Origin: Leucobacter tenebrionis
GTDB lineage: Bacteria > Actinomycetota > Actinomycetes > Actinomycetales > Microbacteriaceae
Length of the DNA: 64,000 nt
Assembly: GCF_019884725.1 (NCBI RefSeq)
Contig: NZ_CP082322.1
Coordinates: 1,674,001-1,738,000, forward strand
Reading direction: 5' to 3'
Made by a program: the position numbers and the translations under genes. Positions 17,864 through 27,008 of the stretch are shown one piece after another. Under the pieces are notes generated by a model, which saw nothing but the letters and a program-made list of their open reading frames with translations, was not told where the DNA came from and ran no database searches. Position 1 is the first letter of the stretch, and each line of letters begins with the position of its first letter.

Positions 17864-17916
17864 CGAGGTCTTTCGATGATGGGAGTTCCTACACCGCCCA
17901 TCCGAAAGACCTCGAT

Positions 17917-18438
17917 GTGTCCCACGCTACCTTCCATGCCCCTGATTTGACCACGTTTTGCCGTCTCGACGAGCTCGGGCTCGAAGCGATCGGACAGTCC
18001 CTGGAGCCAGACCGGGCGACCATCTGGTGCCGAGTGAGCGAACCCGATCCGTGGTGTCGCAGGTGCGGAGCCGCGAGCACTCCCCGTGACACGGTTATCC
18101 GGAACCTCGCGCATGAACCATTCGGGCATCGCCCGACGGTGCTGAAGATCAGGGTGCGCAGATACCGTTGCGCGTACTGCCGGAAAGTGTGGCGCGAAGA
18201 CACCAGCCGGGCCGCGCCAGTGCGGGCAAAGATCTCCCGCGCCGGGGTTCGTTGGGCGCTCGAAGCGCTCGTGCTCGACCATCTCACCATTGCTCGTGCT
18301 GCCGCGAATCTTGGGGTGTCGTGGCATACCGCGAACACCGCGATCCTTGCTGAGGGGCAGCAGGGGCTGATCGATGATCCTCACCGCTTCGAGGGGGTCA
18401 CGACCATCGGGGTGGATGAGCACGTCTGGCGGCATCCC
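17917..18438 (+). pseudogene. ISL3-family transposase, 5' part (second copy)
   Basis: Duplicate of 14269-14791, identical except that one A is missing in the final GCAT(A)CCC. It starts at GTG 17917 and runs into IS256 copy 5. It is followed beyond that element by the matching 3' part. Confidence 0.87.
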
Positions 18439-19853
18439 GGTCAAGTCCCGGGTGGTGGTGTAACGGTTGGTCCTTCGTGGTGATGGAGTCAGGCGCTGAG
18501 CTCGAGAACGGTATCGATCACCCCTCGACGTCGTTGTCTGTGACGAGGGTGAGGCGGCTCTTCGCGAGAACGTCGAGGCCGAGGTAGCGGCGTCCTTCGG
18601 CCCATTCATCGGTCTGCTCGGCGAGGACCGCGCCGACGAGGCGGATAATCGCGTCCCGGTTCGGGAAGATCCCGACGGAGTCGGTGCGGCGGCGGATTTC
18701 CCGATTGAGACGCTCGTTGGGGTTGTTGGACCAGATCTGCTGCCACAGGCCTTCCGGGAACTGCGCGAAGGCGAGAATATCGGCGCGGGCCGCGTCGAGG
18801 TGCTCGTGAGCGTCGGGCAGTTTCCCGTCGACGTAGTCCAGGAGCCGGTCGAACTGAGCGTGGACCGCGGCGGCGTCGGGCTGGTCGTAGACGGAGTGCA
18901 GCATCGCCTTCACCGCCGGCCACATGGCCTTCGGTGTCACACTCATCAGGTTCGCCGCGTAGTGCGTGCGACAGCGCTGCCAAACAGCACCGGGCAGGTT
19001 CGCTGCGATTGCTTCGACGAGTCCTTGGTGGGCGTCGCTGGTGACGAGGCGGACGCCTCCGAGACCGCGGGCGACGAGGTCGGCGAAGAACGAGTTCCAG
19101 GCCGCCCCTGTCTCGCTGGTGGCCACGCGCAGGCCGAGCACCTCGCGGCGCCCGTCGCCGTTGACGCCGGTCGCGACGAGCACCACTGCGCCTATGACGC
19201 GGCCGCCCTCGCGAACTTTCATGGTGAGCGCGTCGGCGGCAACGAAGGTAAACGGACCGGCGTCGTCGAGCGGTCGGTGTCGGAACTGCTCGACGTGTGC
19301 ATCGAGCTCCGCCGCCATCCGGGACACCTGCGACTTCGACAGGGAATGGATGCCGAGGGTCTTGACGAGCTTGTCCATCCGGCGTGTGGACACGCCGGCA
19401 AGGTAACAGTCGGCGACGACGGTGATCAGCGCGGTCTCGGCGCGTTTGCGGCGCTCGAGCAGCCATTCGGGGAAATAGGTTCCCTGCCGAAGCTTCGGGA
19501 TCGCGACATCGATCGTACCGACCCGGGTGTCGAGGTCGCGGTGTCGGTAGCCATTGCGCTGCGTGATCCGGTCGGATGAGGGCTTGCCCCATTCAGCGCC
19601 GACCACGGCGTCCGCGTCCGCGGACAAGAGCGCGTTGATCATGGTCTGCAACAGACTGCGCATCAGATCCGGGGACGCGTCGGTGAGAGCTTCGCTGAGC
19701 AGGCCGGCAGGGTCGACAATAGTAGGAGCGGTCATCGTGTTGATGCCTTTCGAGTGGGTTGTAGGAGATTCCTCGAAGGATCACACGGTGACCGCGTCCA
19801 CGTTCTACGACGTGCTGGCCACCGTGCGCTACACCACTTTACGGGGCATTACT
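18439..19853 (-). mobile_element. IS256-family insertion sequence, copy 5
   Basis: 1415 bp. The right flank is GCATACCC (19854-19861). The left flank is GCATCCC (18432-18438), the same target repeat minus one base. The right end reads GGGGCATTACT where the others have GGGGCACTACG. It splits the ISL3 transposase. Confidence 0.9.
18518..19735 (-). pseudogene. IS256-family transposase, copy 5, frameshifted at the C-terminus
   Basis: One C is missing from a run of five at about 18521-18524, so the frame ends after VTDNDVEG at 405 residues instead of 415. All catalytic positions remain. The change is in a homopolymer and could be a sequencing error. Confidence 0.85.
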
Positions 19854-19861
19854 GCATACCC

Positions 19862-20649
19862 GCCGTGGCGACAGATACGTGACGGTGATCATCGATCTCA
19901 CCCCGGTACGTGAGAACCGGGGTGCGGCCAGGTTGCTCGACATGATCGAGGGGAGATCGAAGCAGGTGTTCTCGGACTGGCTCGCGGCGAGAACACCGGC
20001 CTGGCGGGCCGGGATCGAGGTCGTCGCGATGGACGGGTTCACTGGGTTCAAGACCGCGTCGAAGGAGCACCTTCCCGACGCTACCGAGGTAATGGATCCC
20101 TTCCACGTAGTCCAACTCGCCGGCGAGGCACTCGACCGCGTCAGGCAGCGGGTGCAGCAGGAGACCCTCGGGCATCGCGGGCGGCGCGGGGATCCGCTCT
20201 ACCAGGCCCGGCGGATACTCAGAACAGGCGAGGGGTTCCTGACGGAGAAGCAGCAGGCCCGACTCGATGCCGTGTTCGCTGACCCCGCGCATGCGGATGT
20301 GTGGCGGGCATGGCGGGCCTATCAGCAGGTCGTGGCCGCGTACCGCGAGAAGCACTCGGGTCTCGGGAGGAAGCGGCTGCGCGAACTGATCGATACGTTG
20401 AAAGCGACGACCCCGACCTGGTTCACCGAACTCCGGAAACTCGCGTACACCCTCGACCGAAGACGCCCGGACATCCTCGCGTACTTCGATCACCCGAGGA
20501 CCTCCAACGGGCCAACCGAAGCGATCAACGGGAGGCTCGAGCATCTCCGCGGTTCTGCGCTGGGGTTCCGGAACCTGACCCATTACATCGCGAGATCACT
20601 GCTCGAGACCGGCGGGTTCAGAACCCGCCTACACCCTCAATTCCGATGA
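19862..20649 (+). pseudogene. ISL3-family transposase, 3' part
   Basis: The remaining 262 codons of the split transposase, in frame with the 5' part once the IS256 copy and one target repeat are removed. It holds the second catalytic aspartate (VAMDGFTGFK) and the glutamate in TEAINGRLEHLRG, followed by ALGFRNLTHYIARSLL, typical of ISL3 proteins. The stop TGA 20647-20649 lies inside the right terminal repeat region. Confidence 0.9.
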
Positions 20650-20652
20650 GCC

Positions 20653-20690
20653 AAGAAAGGAAAAGAAAGGAAAAAAGAAGAAAGGGCAGG
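20653..20690. repeat. Continuation of the purine-rich repeat after the ISL3 element
   Basis: AAGAAAGG (target duplication) followed by more A/G-only sequence, the right half of the tract at 12651-12733. It ends 15 bases before the resB stop codon. Confidence 0.8.
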
Positions 20691-20704
20691 ATCCCCCACA
20701 CCGA

Positions 20705-22369
20705 CTACAGCAGCTCGCGGTGGCGATCCCGCAGTTCCTCGACCGCGCGCTCCAGCGCCGGGTCATCGCCGCGCGCCAGACCGGCGTACTGCAGCACGAC
20801 GCCGTCCTCGGTGAGCACCGCCTTGACCCACATGCGCCTGCGCGCCACGAACAGCGACCACAGCAGGCCCCCGAGCGCGAGCAGCGCGAACACGAGCACC
20901 CACGTCTGCGCGGGGTTCTGCATCACGTCGAACGACGCGTACCGCGGCACAGAGTCGAGCGAGATGGTACCGAGCCCGTTCGGCAGGTCTTTGGTCTCGC
21001 CTGGCCTGAGCTCCAGCGAGTCGCGGTCGACGGCGCGACCGGTCAGCTGCTCCATGCCTTCGGTGTCGAGCACGTACACGGACTGCGGCACCCCGCTGTC
21101 GATGCCGAGGTCACCGGTGAACACGTCGAGCGTGAGCACCGGGTTCTCGAGGTCGGGGTAGTTCGAGGTGTAGGCCCCGGTGTCGAGCTCAGTCTGCGTG
21201 GGGTAGAAGAATCCGCGCAGCCCGAGCTGCGTCTGCTCGCCCGACTCGTCGACGATGCCGTGCGGCACCTTCACCACGCCGAGCGACGTCATATTGAGGT
21301 TGTCCTGCGGAATGAACGGCATCGCCTCGCTGTAGACCACCGTGCCCTCCGCGTTGCGGATCGTGATCTCCGGGGCGTAACCGTTGGCGATCAGGTAGAT
21401 GGGCGAGCCGTGCACTCGCAGCGGGTGATTGACGCGTACCTTGTCCTCGGTCTGCGTGCCGTCGGCATCGGTGAGCGTGACGTTTGCGACGTAGTCCTTC
21501 ACGAGGCCGATCGCATCTATGTTGCCGTCGTCGGGGGTGTTGTAGGTGACATCGAGCGAGTCGAGCCGCAGGCTGAACGGTTCCAGGCTCGAACTGTCGA
21601 ATGCGCGACCCGAGGTGGCGGTGTCGTAGTCGATCAGCTGGTTGATGAGGGTCTCGCCCTCGATGATCACCTTCTGCCCGTTGAAGGTGTACACGCCGCC
21701 GATACCGACGCTGATCAGCACTCCGAGCAGGGATGCGTGGAAGAGCAGATTACCGGTCTCGCGCAGATACCCGCGCTCGGCCGACACCGACACCTCTTCC
21801 ACGCCGCGACGCGAGGCGCGCTGCACCTGCACCCGGTACCGCAGCTTCTTCAGCACCCCCGCGGCCTCGGCGACGGCGCGCTCGGCGAAGGCCGCGCGAT
21901 CCTCCTCGCTCGCCTCGGGATTCGAGACCCGCACCTCGGTGTAACCGGCCATGCGCTGCAGGCGAGCTGGGGTCTTCGGGGGCTGCCCGCGCCATGCCCG
22001 CCAGTGGTGCACGAGGCGGGGCAGCACGCAGCCGATCAACGAGATGAACAGCAGCAGGTAGATGGCCGAGAACCACACCGACCCGTACACGTCGAATGCC
22101 TGGATCGGGAAGGCGTCAAGGATCGGGAAGAGCTTCGGATGATCCTGCTCGTACTGCACCACGCCGTTGGGGTCGGCGCTGCGCTGGGGCACGAGGGAGC
22201 CGGGGATCGCCGCGACGGCGAGCAGCAGAAGCAGGATCAGCGCGACCCGCATGCTCGTGAGCTGCCGCCAGAACCAGCGCATCCAGCCGACGAACCCGAT
22301 TTCGGGTGATTCCGCCCGGAGCGACCCACCCGCGCCCGTGCCGTCGTCGTAATCAGAGGGGCGTGACAT
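20705..22369 (-). CDS. resB: Cytochrome c biogenesis protein ResB
   Basis: A 554-residue membrane protein of the system II (Ccs) pathway that delivers haem to apocytochrome c outside the membrane. Hydrophobic segments lie at about residues 38-60, 95-116, 190-210 and 495-517, with a large extracytoplasmic domain between the last two, the expected ResB layout. The N-terminal stretch MRWFWRQLTSMRVALILLLL is family-typical. Its start overlaps the ccdA stop by 17 bases, showing translational coupling. The usual downstream partner ccsB/resC is absent; the ISL3 element begins there instead. Confidence 0.92.
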   Translation of the reverse strand: MSRPSDYDDGTGAGGSLRAESPEIGFVGWMRWFWRQLTSMRVALILLLLLAVAAIPGSLVPQRSADPNGVVQYEQDHPKLFPILDAFPIQAFDVYGSVWFSAIYLLLFISLIGCVLPRLVHHWRAWRGQPPKTPARLQRMAGYTEVRVSNPEASEEDRAAFAERAVAEAAGVLKKLRYRVQVQRASRRGVEEVSVSAERGYLRETGNLLFHASLLGVLISVGIGGVYTFNGQKVIIEGETLINQLIDYDTATSGRAFDSSSLEPFSLRLDSLDVTYNTPDDGNIDAIGLVKDYVANVTLTDADGTQTEDKVRVNHPLRVHGSPIYLIANGYAPEITIRNAEGTVVYSEAMPFIPQDNLNMTSLGVVKVPHGIVDESGEQTQLGLRGFFYPTQTELDTGAYTSNYPDLENPVLTLDVFTGDLGIDSGVPQSVYVLDTEGMEQLTGRAVDRDSLELRPGETKDLPNGLGTISLDSVPRYASFDVMQNPAQTWVLVFALLALGGLLWSLFVARRRMWVKAVLTEDGVVLQYAGLARGDDPALERAVEELRDRHRELL

Positions 22370-23126
22370 ATCCGCCGATCACCGCCTGCAGTGCAAACAT
22401 CATCCGACTCCAGAGTCCGGTCACCAGCAGGAGACCGATGAGGATCAGCAGCGCGCCGCCGATCAGATTCACGGCCCGTATATGCCGCTTGAAGAATGTC
22501 ATGGTCTGCGTCATCCACCCGAACCCGAAGGCCGCGAGGATGAACGGCAGGCCGAGGCCGAGGCAGTAGGCGACGGCGAGGATCGCGGCGCGTGCGATCG
22601 AGCCCTGCTGCGCGGCGAGCAGGCCGATGGTGCCCAGGGTCGGCCCCATGCAGGGCGCCCAGCCCACCGCGAACACGATTCCCAGCAGCGGCGCGCCCAC
22701 CAGGCCGACCCGCGGCTTGAGCTTCATGCGGCTCGTGCGCTGCAGGCGGGAGAACGCGCCCATGAAGACCAGACCCATCAGGATCACCACCACGCCCGCG
22801 ACGCGCGTGATGATCTCCTCCCACTCCCAGATCCACATGCCCACAGCGCCGAGCAGCACGAAGAGAGCCAGGAACACCGCGGTGAAGCCGAGCACGAACA
22901 GCAAAGCGCCGATCACCATGCGTCGGCGCTCCGAGCGGCGGGCGCGCGCGGGGTCGGCGCCGGCGGCGCTGCCCGTGCCCGTGCCCGCGACTCCCGAGAC
23001 GTAGGCGAGGTAGCCGGGGATCAACGGCAGCACGCAGGGCGACAGGAACGACAGCAGTCCGGCGGCGACGGCGATCAGCGAGGCGACGAGCAGCTGCCCG
23101 TCGGCGACGATGTCCTGCAGACCCAC
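22353..23126 (-). CDS. ccdA: Thiol-disulfide electron transporter CcdA
   Basis: A 257-residue polytopic protein that passes reducing power across the membrane to thioredoxin-like proteins so that apocytochrome cysteines stay reduced. The conserved cysteines are in LSFLSPCVLPLIPGYLAYV (first helix) and APCMGPTLGTIG (fourth helix). About six transmembrane segments. GTG at 23126 is taken as start because it gives a normal N-terminus five bases after the tlpA stop; the frame is open far upstream without homology. Confidence 0.9.
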   Translation of the reverse strand: MGLQDIVADGQLLVASLIAVAAGLLSFLSPCVLPLIPGYLAYVSGVAGTGTGSAAGADPARARRSERRRMVIGALLFVLGFTAVFLALFVLLGAVGMWIWEWEEIITRVAGVVVILMGLVFMGAFSRLQRTSRMKLKPRVGLVGAPLLGIVFAVGWAPCMGPTLGTIGLLAAQQGSIARAAILAVAYCLGLGLPFILAAFGFGWMTQTMTFFKRHIRAVNLIGGALLILIGLLLVTGLWSRMMFALQAVIGGYVTPL

Positions 23127-23131
23127 CGGCG

Positions 23132-23887
23132 CTACTCGGCCGGGGTCTCGTCGGCGGCGGGGGACTCGGCGGGGCTGGATCCGGATCCGGATCCGTCCCC
23201 CGCGCTCTCGGCGTCTTCGGCGCCCTCGGCCAGGGTCTCCGTGATGAGGGTGCGCAGCTGGGATTCCCCGGCGAGCTGCCCGAGCACGCGGTGAGCGACG
23301 CGCCCCTCGGTGTCGAGCACGAGCGTGGTGGGCACCGCGTTGAGCGGCACCTGGCCGGCGAAGGCGCGCTGCACCTCGCGTCCGCCAGGGCTGTCCATGA
23401 TCGACGGGTACTCGATGCCGAACTGCTCCGAGAACTGTCGCGCCTGCTCCACCTGGTCGCGCGTGTTCACACCGACGAAGTGCACACCCTGCGGAGCGAA
23501 CTCCTCGTAGGCGGCGACGAGATCGGGAGCCTCGGCCCGGCACGGCGCGCAGCCCGCGTACCAGAAATTGACCACCGTGACACCGCCGATGGTGTCGTCG
23601 GATCCGAACGTCTCGCCGGTCTCGATCTCCCCGGAGTACTCGACGGGCTCGGTGCGCTCGGAGGGGACGATGCTCACCGACGATCCGTCGCCCGCGACAT
23701 AGCCCTTCTCGCTCGACTCGCTCCACTGCTTCGAGAGGTTCTCGCCGCCCCCGCCGCAGCCGGCCAGCAGCAGCGCGCCCGCGAGCGGCAGGGCGAGCGC
23801 CGCCAGGCGGGTGCGGGCACGGCCGTGCGCCTGACCGCTCGCGCGATTGGCGCGGTCCTCATCCCTCATACGGTCCGCGCGGCTCAT
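23132..23887 (-). CDS. TlpA/ResA-like thioredoxin-fold lipoprotein
   Basis: A 251-residue extracytoplasmic thiol reductase, expected to reduce the haem-binding cysteines of apocytochrome c using electrons from CcdA. After a charged N-terminus and hydrophobic segment there is a lipobox LLAGC with the acylated cysteine near residue 44. The redox motif CAPC occurs in FWYAGCAPCRAEAP in a TlpA-like fold. An Asp/Ser/Glu-rich tail follows. A second ATG six codons in is an equally good start. The gene overlaps the phosphatase gene by four bases (ATGA). Confidence 0.9.
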   Translation of the reverse strand: MSRADRMRDEDRANRASGQAHGRARTRLAALALPLAGALLLAGCGGGGENLSKQWSESSEKGYVAGDGSSVSIVPSERTEPVEYSGEIETGETFGSDDTIGGVTVVNFWYAGCAPCRAEAPDLVAAYEEFAPQGVHFVGVNTRDQVEQARQFSEQFGIEYPSIMDSPGGREVQRAFAGQVPLNAVPTTLVLDTEGRVAHRVLGQLAGESQLRTLITETLAEGAEDAESAGDGSGSGSSPAESPAADETPAE

Positions 23888-24528
23888 ACGGCCCCCACGT
23901 CGACCGCGTCCTCGGTGAGGCCGGCGGCCGGGGTTCGGTAGTCGACCTCGAACCAGCGCTCTCCGCGCTTCTCAAAAGTCGTGATGCTCGAGAGGTCGCA
24001 GCGGCGCTTCGCGGGGTTGTGCGCGAGCGGCTTGCCGACGATGTCGAGGTGCGCGATCCAGATGGGGGCCTGGTGCGAGACCATCACGATGTCGCCGCCG
24101 CGGGTGTTCTCCCAGGCTTCGTCCATCGCGTCGCGCATGCGCGATGCGATCTGCCGGTAGGGCTCGCCCCAGCTAGGGCGCAGCGGGTTCACGAAGCGAT
24201 GCCAGTAGCGCGGATTCTTGAACGCCGACCCGCCACCCGACTTCACCATGCCCTCGAAGGCATTGGTGGGTTCGATGATGCGCTCGTCCGTGGCGATCTC
24301 GAGGCTCAGCGCGCTCGCGATGGGGCGCGCCGACTGCTGGGCCCGTTCGAGCGGCGAGGCGATCAACTTGGCCACCAGGCGGTCGCTGCCGGCCAGTTCG
24401 AGCGCGGCGGCCTCCGCCATGCGGTGCCCGAGCTCGGACAGGCGGAAGCCTGGAATGCGTCCGTACAGCACTCGATCCGGGTTGTGCACCTCGCCGTGGC
24501 GCACCAGATGCAGCAGTTTGTCGCTCAC
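23884..24528 (-). CDS. Histidine phosphatase (phosphoglycerate mutase-like) family protein
   Basis: A 214-residue cytoplasmic protein with the phosphohistidine motif LVRHGEVHNP near residues 7-16, a later YRQIASRMRDAM segment and the second active-site histidine in VMVSHQAPIW. Members remove phosphate from small metabolites or, less often, transfer it. The substrate cannot be told. In actinobacteria a gene of this type commonly leads the tlpA-ccdA-resB operon, as it does here, but no link to cytochrome maturation is proven. Confidence 0.85.
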   Translation of the reverse strand: MSDKLLHLVRHGEVHNPDRVLYGRIPGFRLSELGHRMAEAAALELAGSDRLVAKLIASPLERAQQSARPIASALSLEIATDERIIEPTNAFEGMVKSGGGSAFKNPRYWHRFVNPLRPSWGEPYRQIASRMRDAMDEAWENTRGGDIVMVSHQAPIWIAHLDIVGKPLAHNPAKRRCDLSSITTFEKRGERWFEVDYRTPAAGLTEDAVDVGAV

Positions 24529-24593
24529 GGCTCCATTCTACGGTCGCGATGTCTGGGAGTTCCCGTGCGGCGGGGCGCCTCACGGGCCGAGGG

Positions 24594-25805
24594 TCAAGGC
24601 GCGGCCGGGGCCGGCGCGGTCGGGGCCGCCGCGGCCGGAGCCGTCGCGACCGGGCGCACGCCCGCGAAGCGGGATCCGGCGAACACGAGCGGACGCTCCG
24701 GGCGGTGCAGCGCACCGAAGCCGAGCACGTCGGCGATGACGATGCGGTGATCGCCTCCGTCGAACTCCTCCCGGATCTCGCACTCGAACCAGGCGGCGCC
24801 CTCGATGAGCACGGGGTGCCCGTGCTGCGGGGACGGTGCCGTCGGCACCCCCTCGAGTTTGCCCGGAGCCCCGGGCTTGGCGATCCTTCTCGCGAGCGGG
24901 CCCTGCGTCTCGGAGAGCACGGTCGCCGCGAAGCTGCCGCTCTCCGCGATGCGGGGCCAGCTGGTCGAGGCCTTCCCCACCGAGAGCAGCACGCGAGGCG
25001 GGTCGATCGAGAGCGATACGAACGACTGGATGACGAGCGCCGCGGGCCGGCCCTGCGCCGAGCGGAGCGCAGCTGTGATCGCCACGACGCCCGAGGGGAA
25101 CCGCCCCAGCACCGAACGGGCGGCCGTCGGATCTACCACGCTCTCCGTGGCGAGACTGGGCAGCGGCAGGATGTAGGTGTAGAGATCGAGCAGCTTTTCG
25201 CCGCCGATCCACAGCCCGTCGCGCTCGGGGGCGCGCACGAAACCGAGGGCTTCGTAGAGGGCGTGAGCGCCGCGCATGTTCGGAGCGGTCTTAAGAGCCA
25301 CCGCGGTGAATCCGGACCGCTCGGCCTCCTCGGCGACCAGGCGCATGAGTGCGGCCGCGACCCCTCGGCGGCGAGCGCGCGGCGAGACTCCGAGCAGCCG
25401 CAGATCGAGTTCGTGCTCGGCGAAGTCCTCGTGGAGCGGCGGTCCGCCCGCGGCGCGGAAGGTCACGCTGCCGAGCAGTTCGCCGTCGGCGTCGACCGCC
25501 ACCCACACCTCGTGGGTGCGATCCCGCACGGCCGAGCTGCGCATGGGGTCGCCGCTCTCGTCGCTCTCGCCGTAGTCGTGGGCGTACGCCTCTGCGATGA
25601 GCCGGTCGACGGCCTCGTACTCATCGCTGCGAACTCGTCTGAGGGTGAAAGAGGCGGGCGTCGGATCGGCATGCCCGTTCGCCGCCGACCGCTCTACCGG
25701 CACGGTCGGCGCTGTCGGCGCTGTCGGCACTGTCGTCTGCACCGGCCCCGCCTGCGCAGAGCCTGCCTGCACCGGTCCCGCCTGCACCGCTGTTTCGAGG
25801 CTCAT
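24594..25805 (-). CDS. Fusion of a GNAT acetyltransferase and a flavin reductase-like domain
   Basis: A 403-residue two-domain protein. Residues about 45-205 are a GNAT N-acetyltransferase with the acetyl-CoA loop (LGVSPRARRRGVAAALM) and the end ALYEALGFVRA. Residues about 215-375 form a split-barrel flavin reductase (GRFPSGVVAITAA, SFVSLSIDPPRVLLSVGKAS, WFECEIREEFDGGDHRIVIADV). A short Ala/Pro-rich tail and a repetitive Q/G/A head flank the domains. The start overlaps the upstream monooxygenase stop (ATGA). The reductase half would supply reduced flavin to that monooxygenase, and the acetyltransferase half would acetylate the amino group of the imported substrate. The roles are inferred; the domain calls are firm. 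Confidence 0.85.
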   Translation of the reverse strand: MSLETAVQAGPVQAGSAQAGPVQTTVPTAPTAPTVPVERSAANGHADPTPASFTLRRVRSDEYEAVDRLIAEAYAHDYGESDESGDPMRSSAVRDRTHEVWVAVDADGELLGSVTFRAAGGPPLHEDFAEHELDLRLLGVSPRARRRGVAAALMRLVAEEAERSGFTAVALKTAPNMRGAHALYEALGFVRAPERDGLWIGGEKLLDLYTYILPLPSLATESVVDPTAARSVLGRFPSGVVAITAALRSAQGRPAALVIQSFVSLSIDPPRVLLSVGKASTSWPRIAESGSFAATVLSETQGPLARRIAKPGAPGKLEGVPTAPSPQHGHPVLIEGAAWFECEIREEFDGGDHRIVIADVLGFGALHRPERPLVFAGSRFAGVRPVATAPAAAAPTAPAPAAP

Positions 25806-26998
25806 GCGCGAATCTCCTCCCGCTGCTCGCGCGAGAGCGTCTCGGCTTCGCCGTCGGCGGCCCCGCCCCGATCCGGACTGCTCGGCGCATGACGGTCATC
25901 CGCGGACTGAGCGCCAGCGCCCTCGGCAGCGCCCGTGCCCTCAGCGCCCGCAGCACCCTCGGCAGCGCGCTCCCCCGCCGGGCGCCAGCCGAGGACTGGG
26001 CCGATGCGGGTGGCGAGCTGGTGCAGGATCTGCTTCCAGTCGTCGAGCTCGAACTCGAAGGGCAGCTCGAACAGGTAGTCGTCGGCCGCCTGGAAGGCGA
26101 TGTCGCCGCGGATGTAATCGACGATCTCGTCGAGCGAGCCGAGCACGTCGAGCGCGATGATCGTGTTCTTGCCGTGCACCTTGCGAGTGCGGGGCGTGCG
26201 CGCCTCGGCGTAGGCATGATACTTCGCCTGCTGCTCCGCGGTGGCGCCGTCGGTGGGCACGATCACGCGGGCGACCGTGGCGCGGGCGCGCTCCCCGGCG
26301 GGGTGGGCCGCGCGGAAGGCGTCGATCTGCGCACGCTGCGCCGCGGAGAAGTCGGTGACGCCGTTCTCAGCCGAGCTGATGTTGCTGACGAGCCAGTTGA
26401 CGCCGGCGCTGCCGGCCCACTCGGCCGAGCGCAGGGATCCGCCTCCGTACCAGAGGCGCTCGGAGAGGCCGGGGCTGTGAGGTTCGACCCGTTCCGAGTC
26501 GAAGTCGCCGCCGATGCCGTTGTACTCGGGCACGTCGCGCACGCGCTCGCCGGCGAGCAGGCTGCGCAGGCGCTCGATGCGGCCGTATCCGTAATCCTCC
26601 TCGCGCCAGCCCGCGTCGTGCACGAGGTCGTTGACCGCGTCGTCGGGGTATCCGGGAGCGTGCACGCTGAGGCCGGGCAGCAGGCGGCCGCCCGAGAGCA
26701 CGTCGGCGGTGCCGAGATCCTCCGCGAGCTTGAACGGGTTCTCGTGCCCGACGGGGATCACGGCCGTGCCGAGCCCGATGCGCTCGGTGCGCTGCGCGAC
26801 CGCCGAGAAGAAGGCGGCCGGCGAAGAGAGTCCGTATTGCAGGTGCCTCGTGCGCACCCATCCGCTGTCGAGGCCGAGCTGCTCGGCGTACTCGAAGAGC
26901 TCGATGCCCTCTTCGAGGCCGCGGCGGGGGTCGTCGCGGTCGAAGGGCACGAGGTGGATGAACCCGAGATGCCGCAGCGGGCGGGGCGTGCTGGTCAT
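25802..26998 (-). CDS. Luciferase-like (LLM class) flavin-dependent monooxygenase
   Basis: A 398-residue TIM-barrel flavin enzyme that would oxidise the substrate using O2 and reduced FMN from the neighbouring reductase. Family features are GIELFEYAEQLGLDSGWVRTRH near the N-terminus, then RIGLGTAVIPVGHENPF and LSGGRLLPGLSVHAPG. The last 55 or so residues are a low-complexity Ala/Gly/Glu extension unlike the family norm of about 340. It resembles the YtmO/CmoO type that sits in bacterial cysteine-derivative operons. The start is 10 bases after the ATPase stop. Confidence 0.86.
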   Translation of the reverse strand: MTSTPRPLRHLGFIHLVPFDRDDPRRGLEEGIELFEYAEQLGLDSGWVRTRHLQYGLSSPAAFFSAVAQRTERIGLGTAVIPVGHENPFKLAEDLGTADVLSGGRLLPGLSVHAPGYPDDAVNDLVHDAGWREEDYGYGRIERLRSLLAGERVRDVPEYNGIGGDFDSERVEPHSPGLSERLWYGGGSLRSAEWAGSAGVNWLVSNISSAENGVTDFSAAQRAQIDAFRAAHPAGERARATVARVIVPTDGATAEQQAKYHAYAEARTPRTRKVHGKNTIIALDVLGSLDEIVDYIRGDIAFQAADDYLFELPFEFELDDWKQILHQLATRIGPVLGWRPAGERAAEGAAGAEGTGAAEGAGAQSADDRHAPSSPDRGGAADGEAETLSREQREEIRA

Positions 26999-27008
26999 GG
27001 TGCTCCTG

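Larger units (their letters stand above)
12734..20652 (+). mobile_element. ISL3-family insertion sequence, expanded by nested IS256 copies
   Basis: Terminal inverted repeats of about 27 bases: left GGCTCTTCGTAATTGAGGG, right (reverse strand) GGCTCATCGGAATTGAGGG, both continuing TGTAG. An 8-bp duplication AAGAAAGG flanks the element (12726-12733 and 20653-20660). The native element would be about 1425 bp (12734-12799, 14224-14791 and 19862-20652 joined); the rest is inserted or duplicated material. Joining the two transposase parts gives one frame of 437 codons. Both nested insertions have 8-bp duplications inside this element (CGAGGTCT and GCATACCC). Confidence 0.9.

Noticed and set aside
10255..20652. 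A composite transposon carrying cargo between IS256 copies.
   Set aside because: All copies are in the same direction and have individual 8-bp target repeats; the DNA between them is the DUF559 gene and ISL3 pieces, not independent cargo with outer target repeats.
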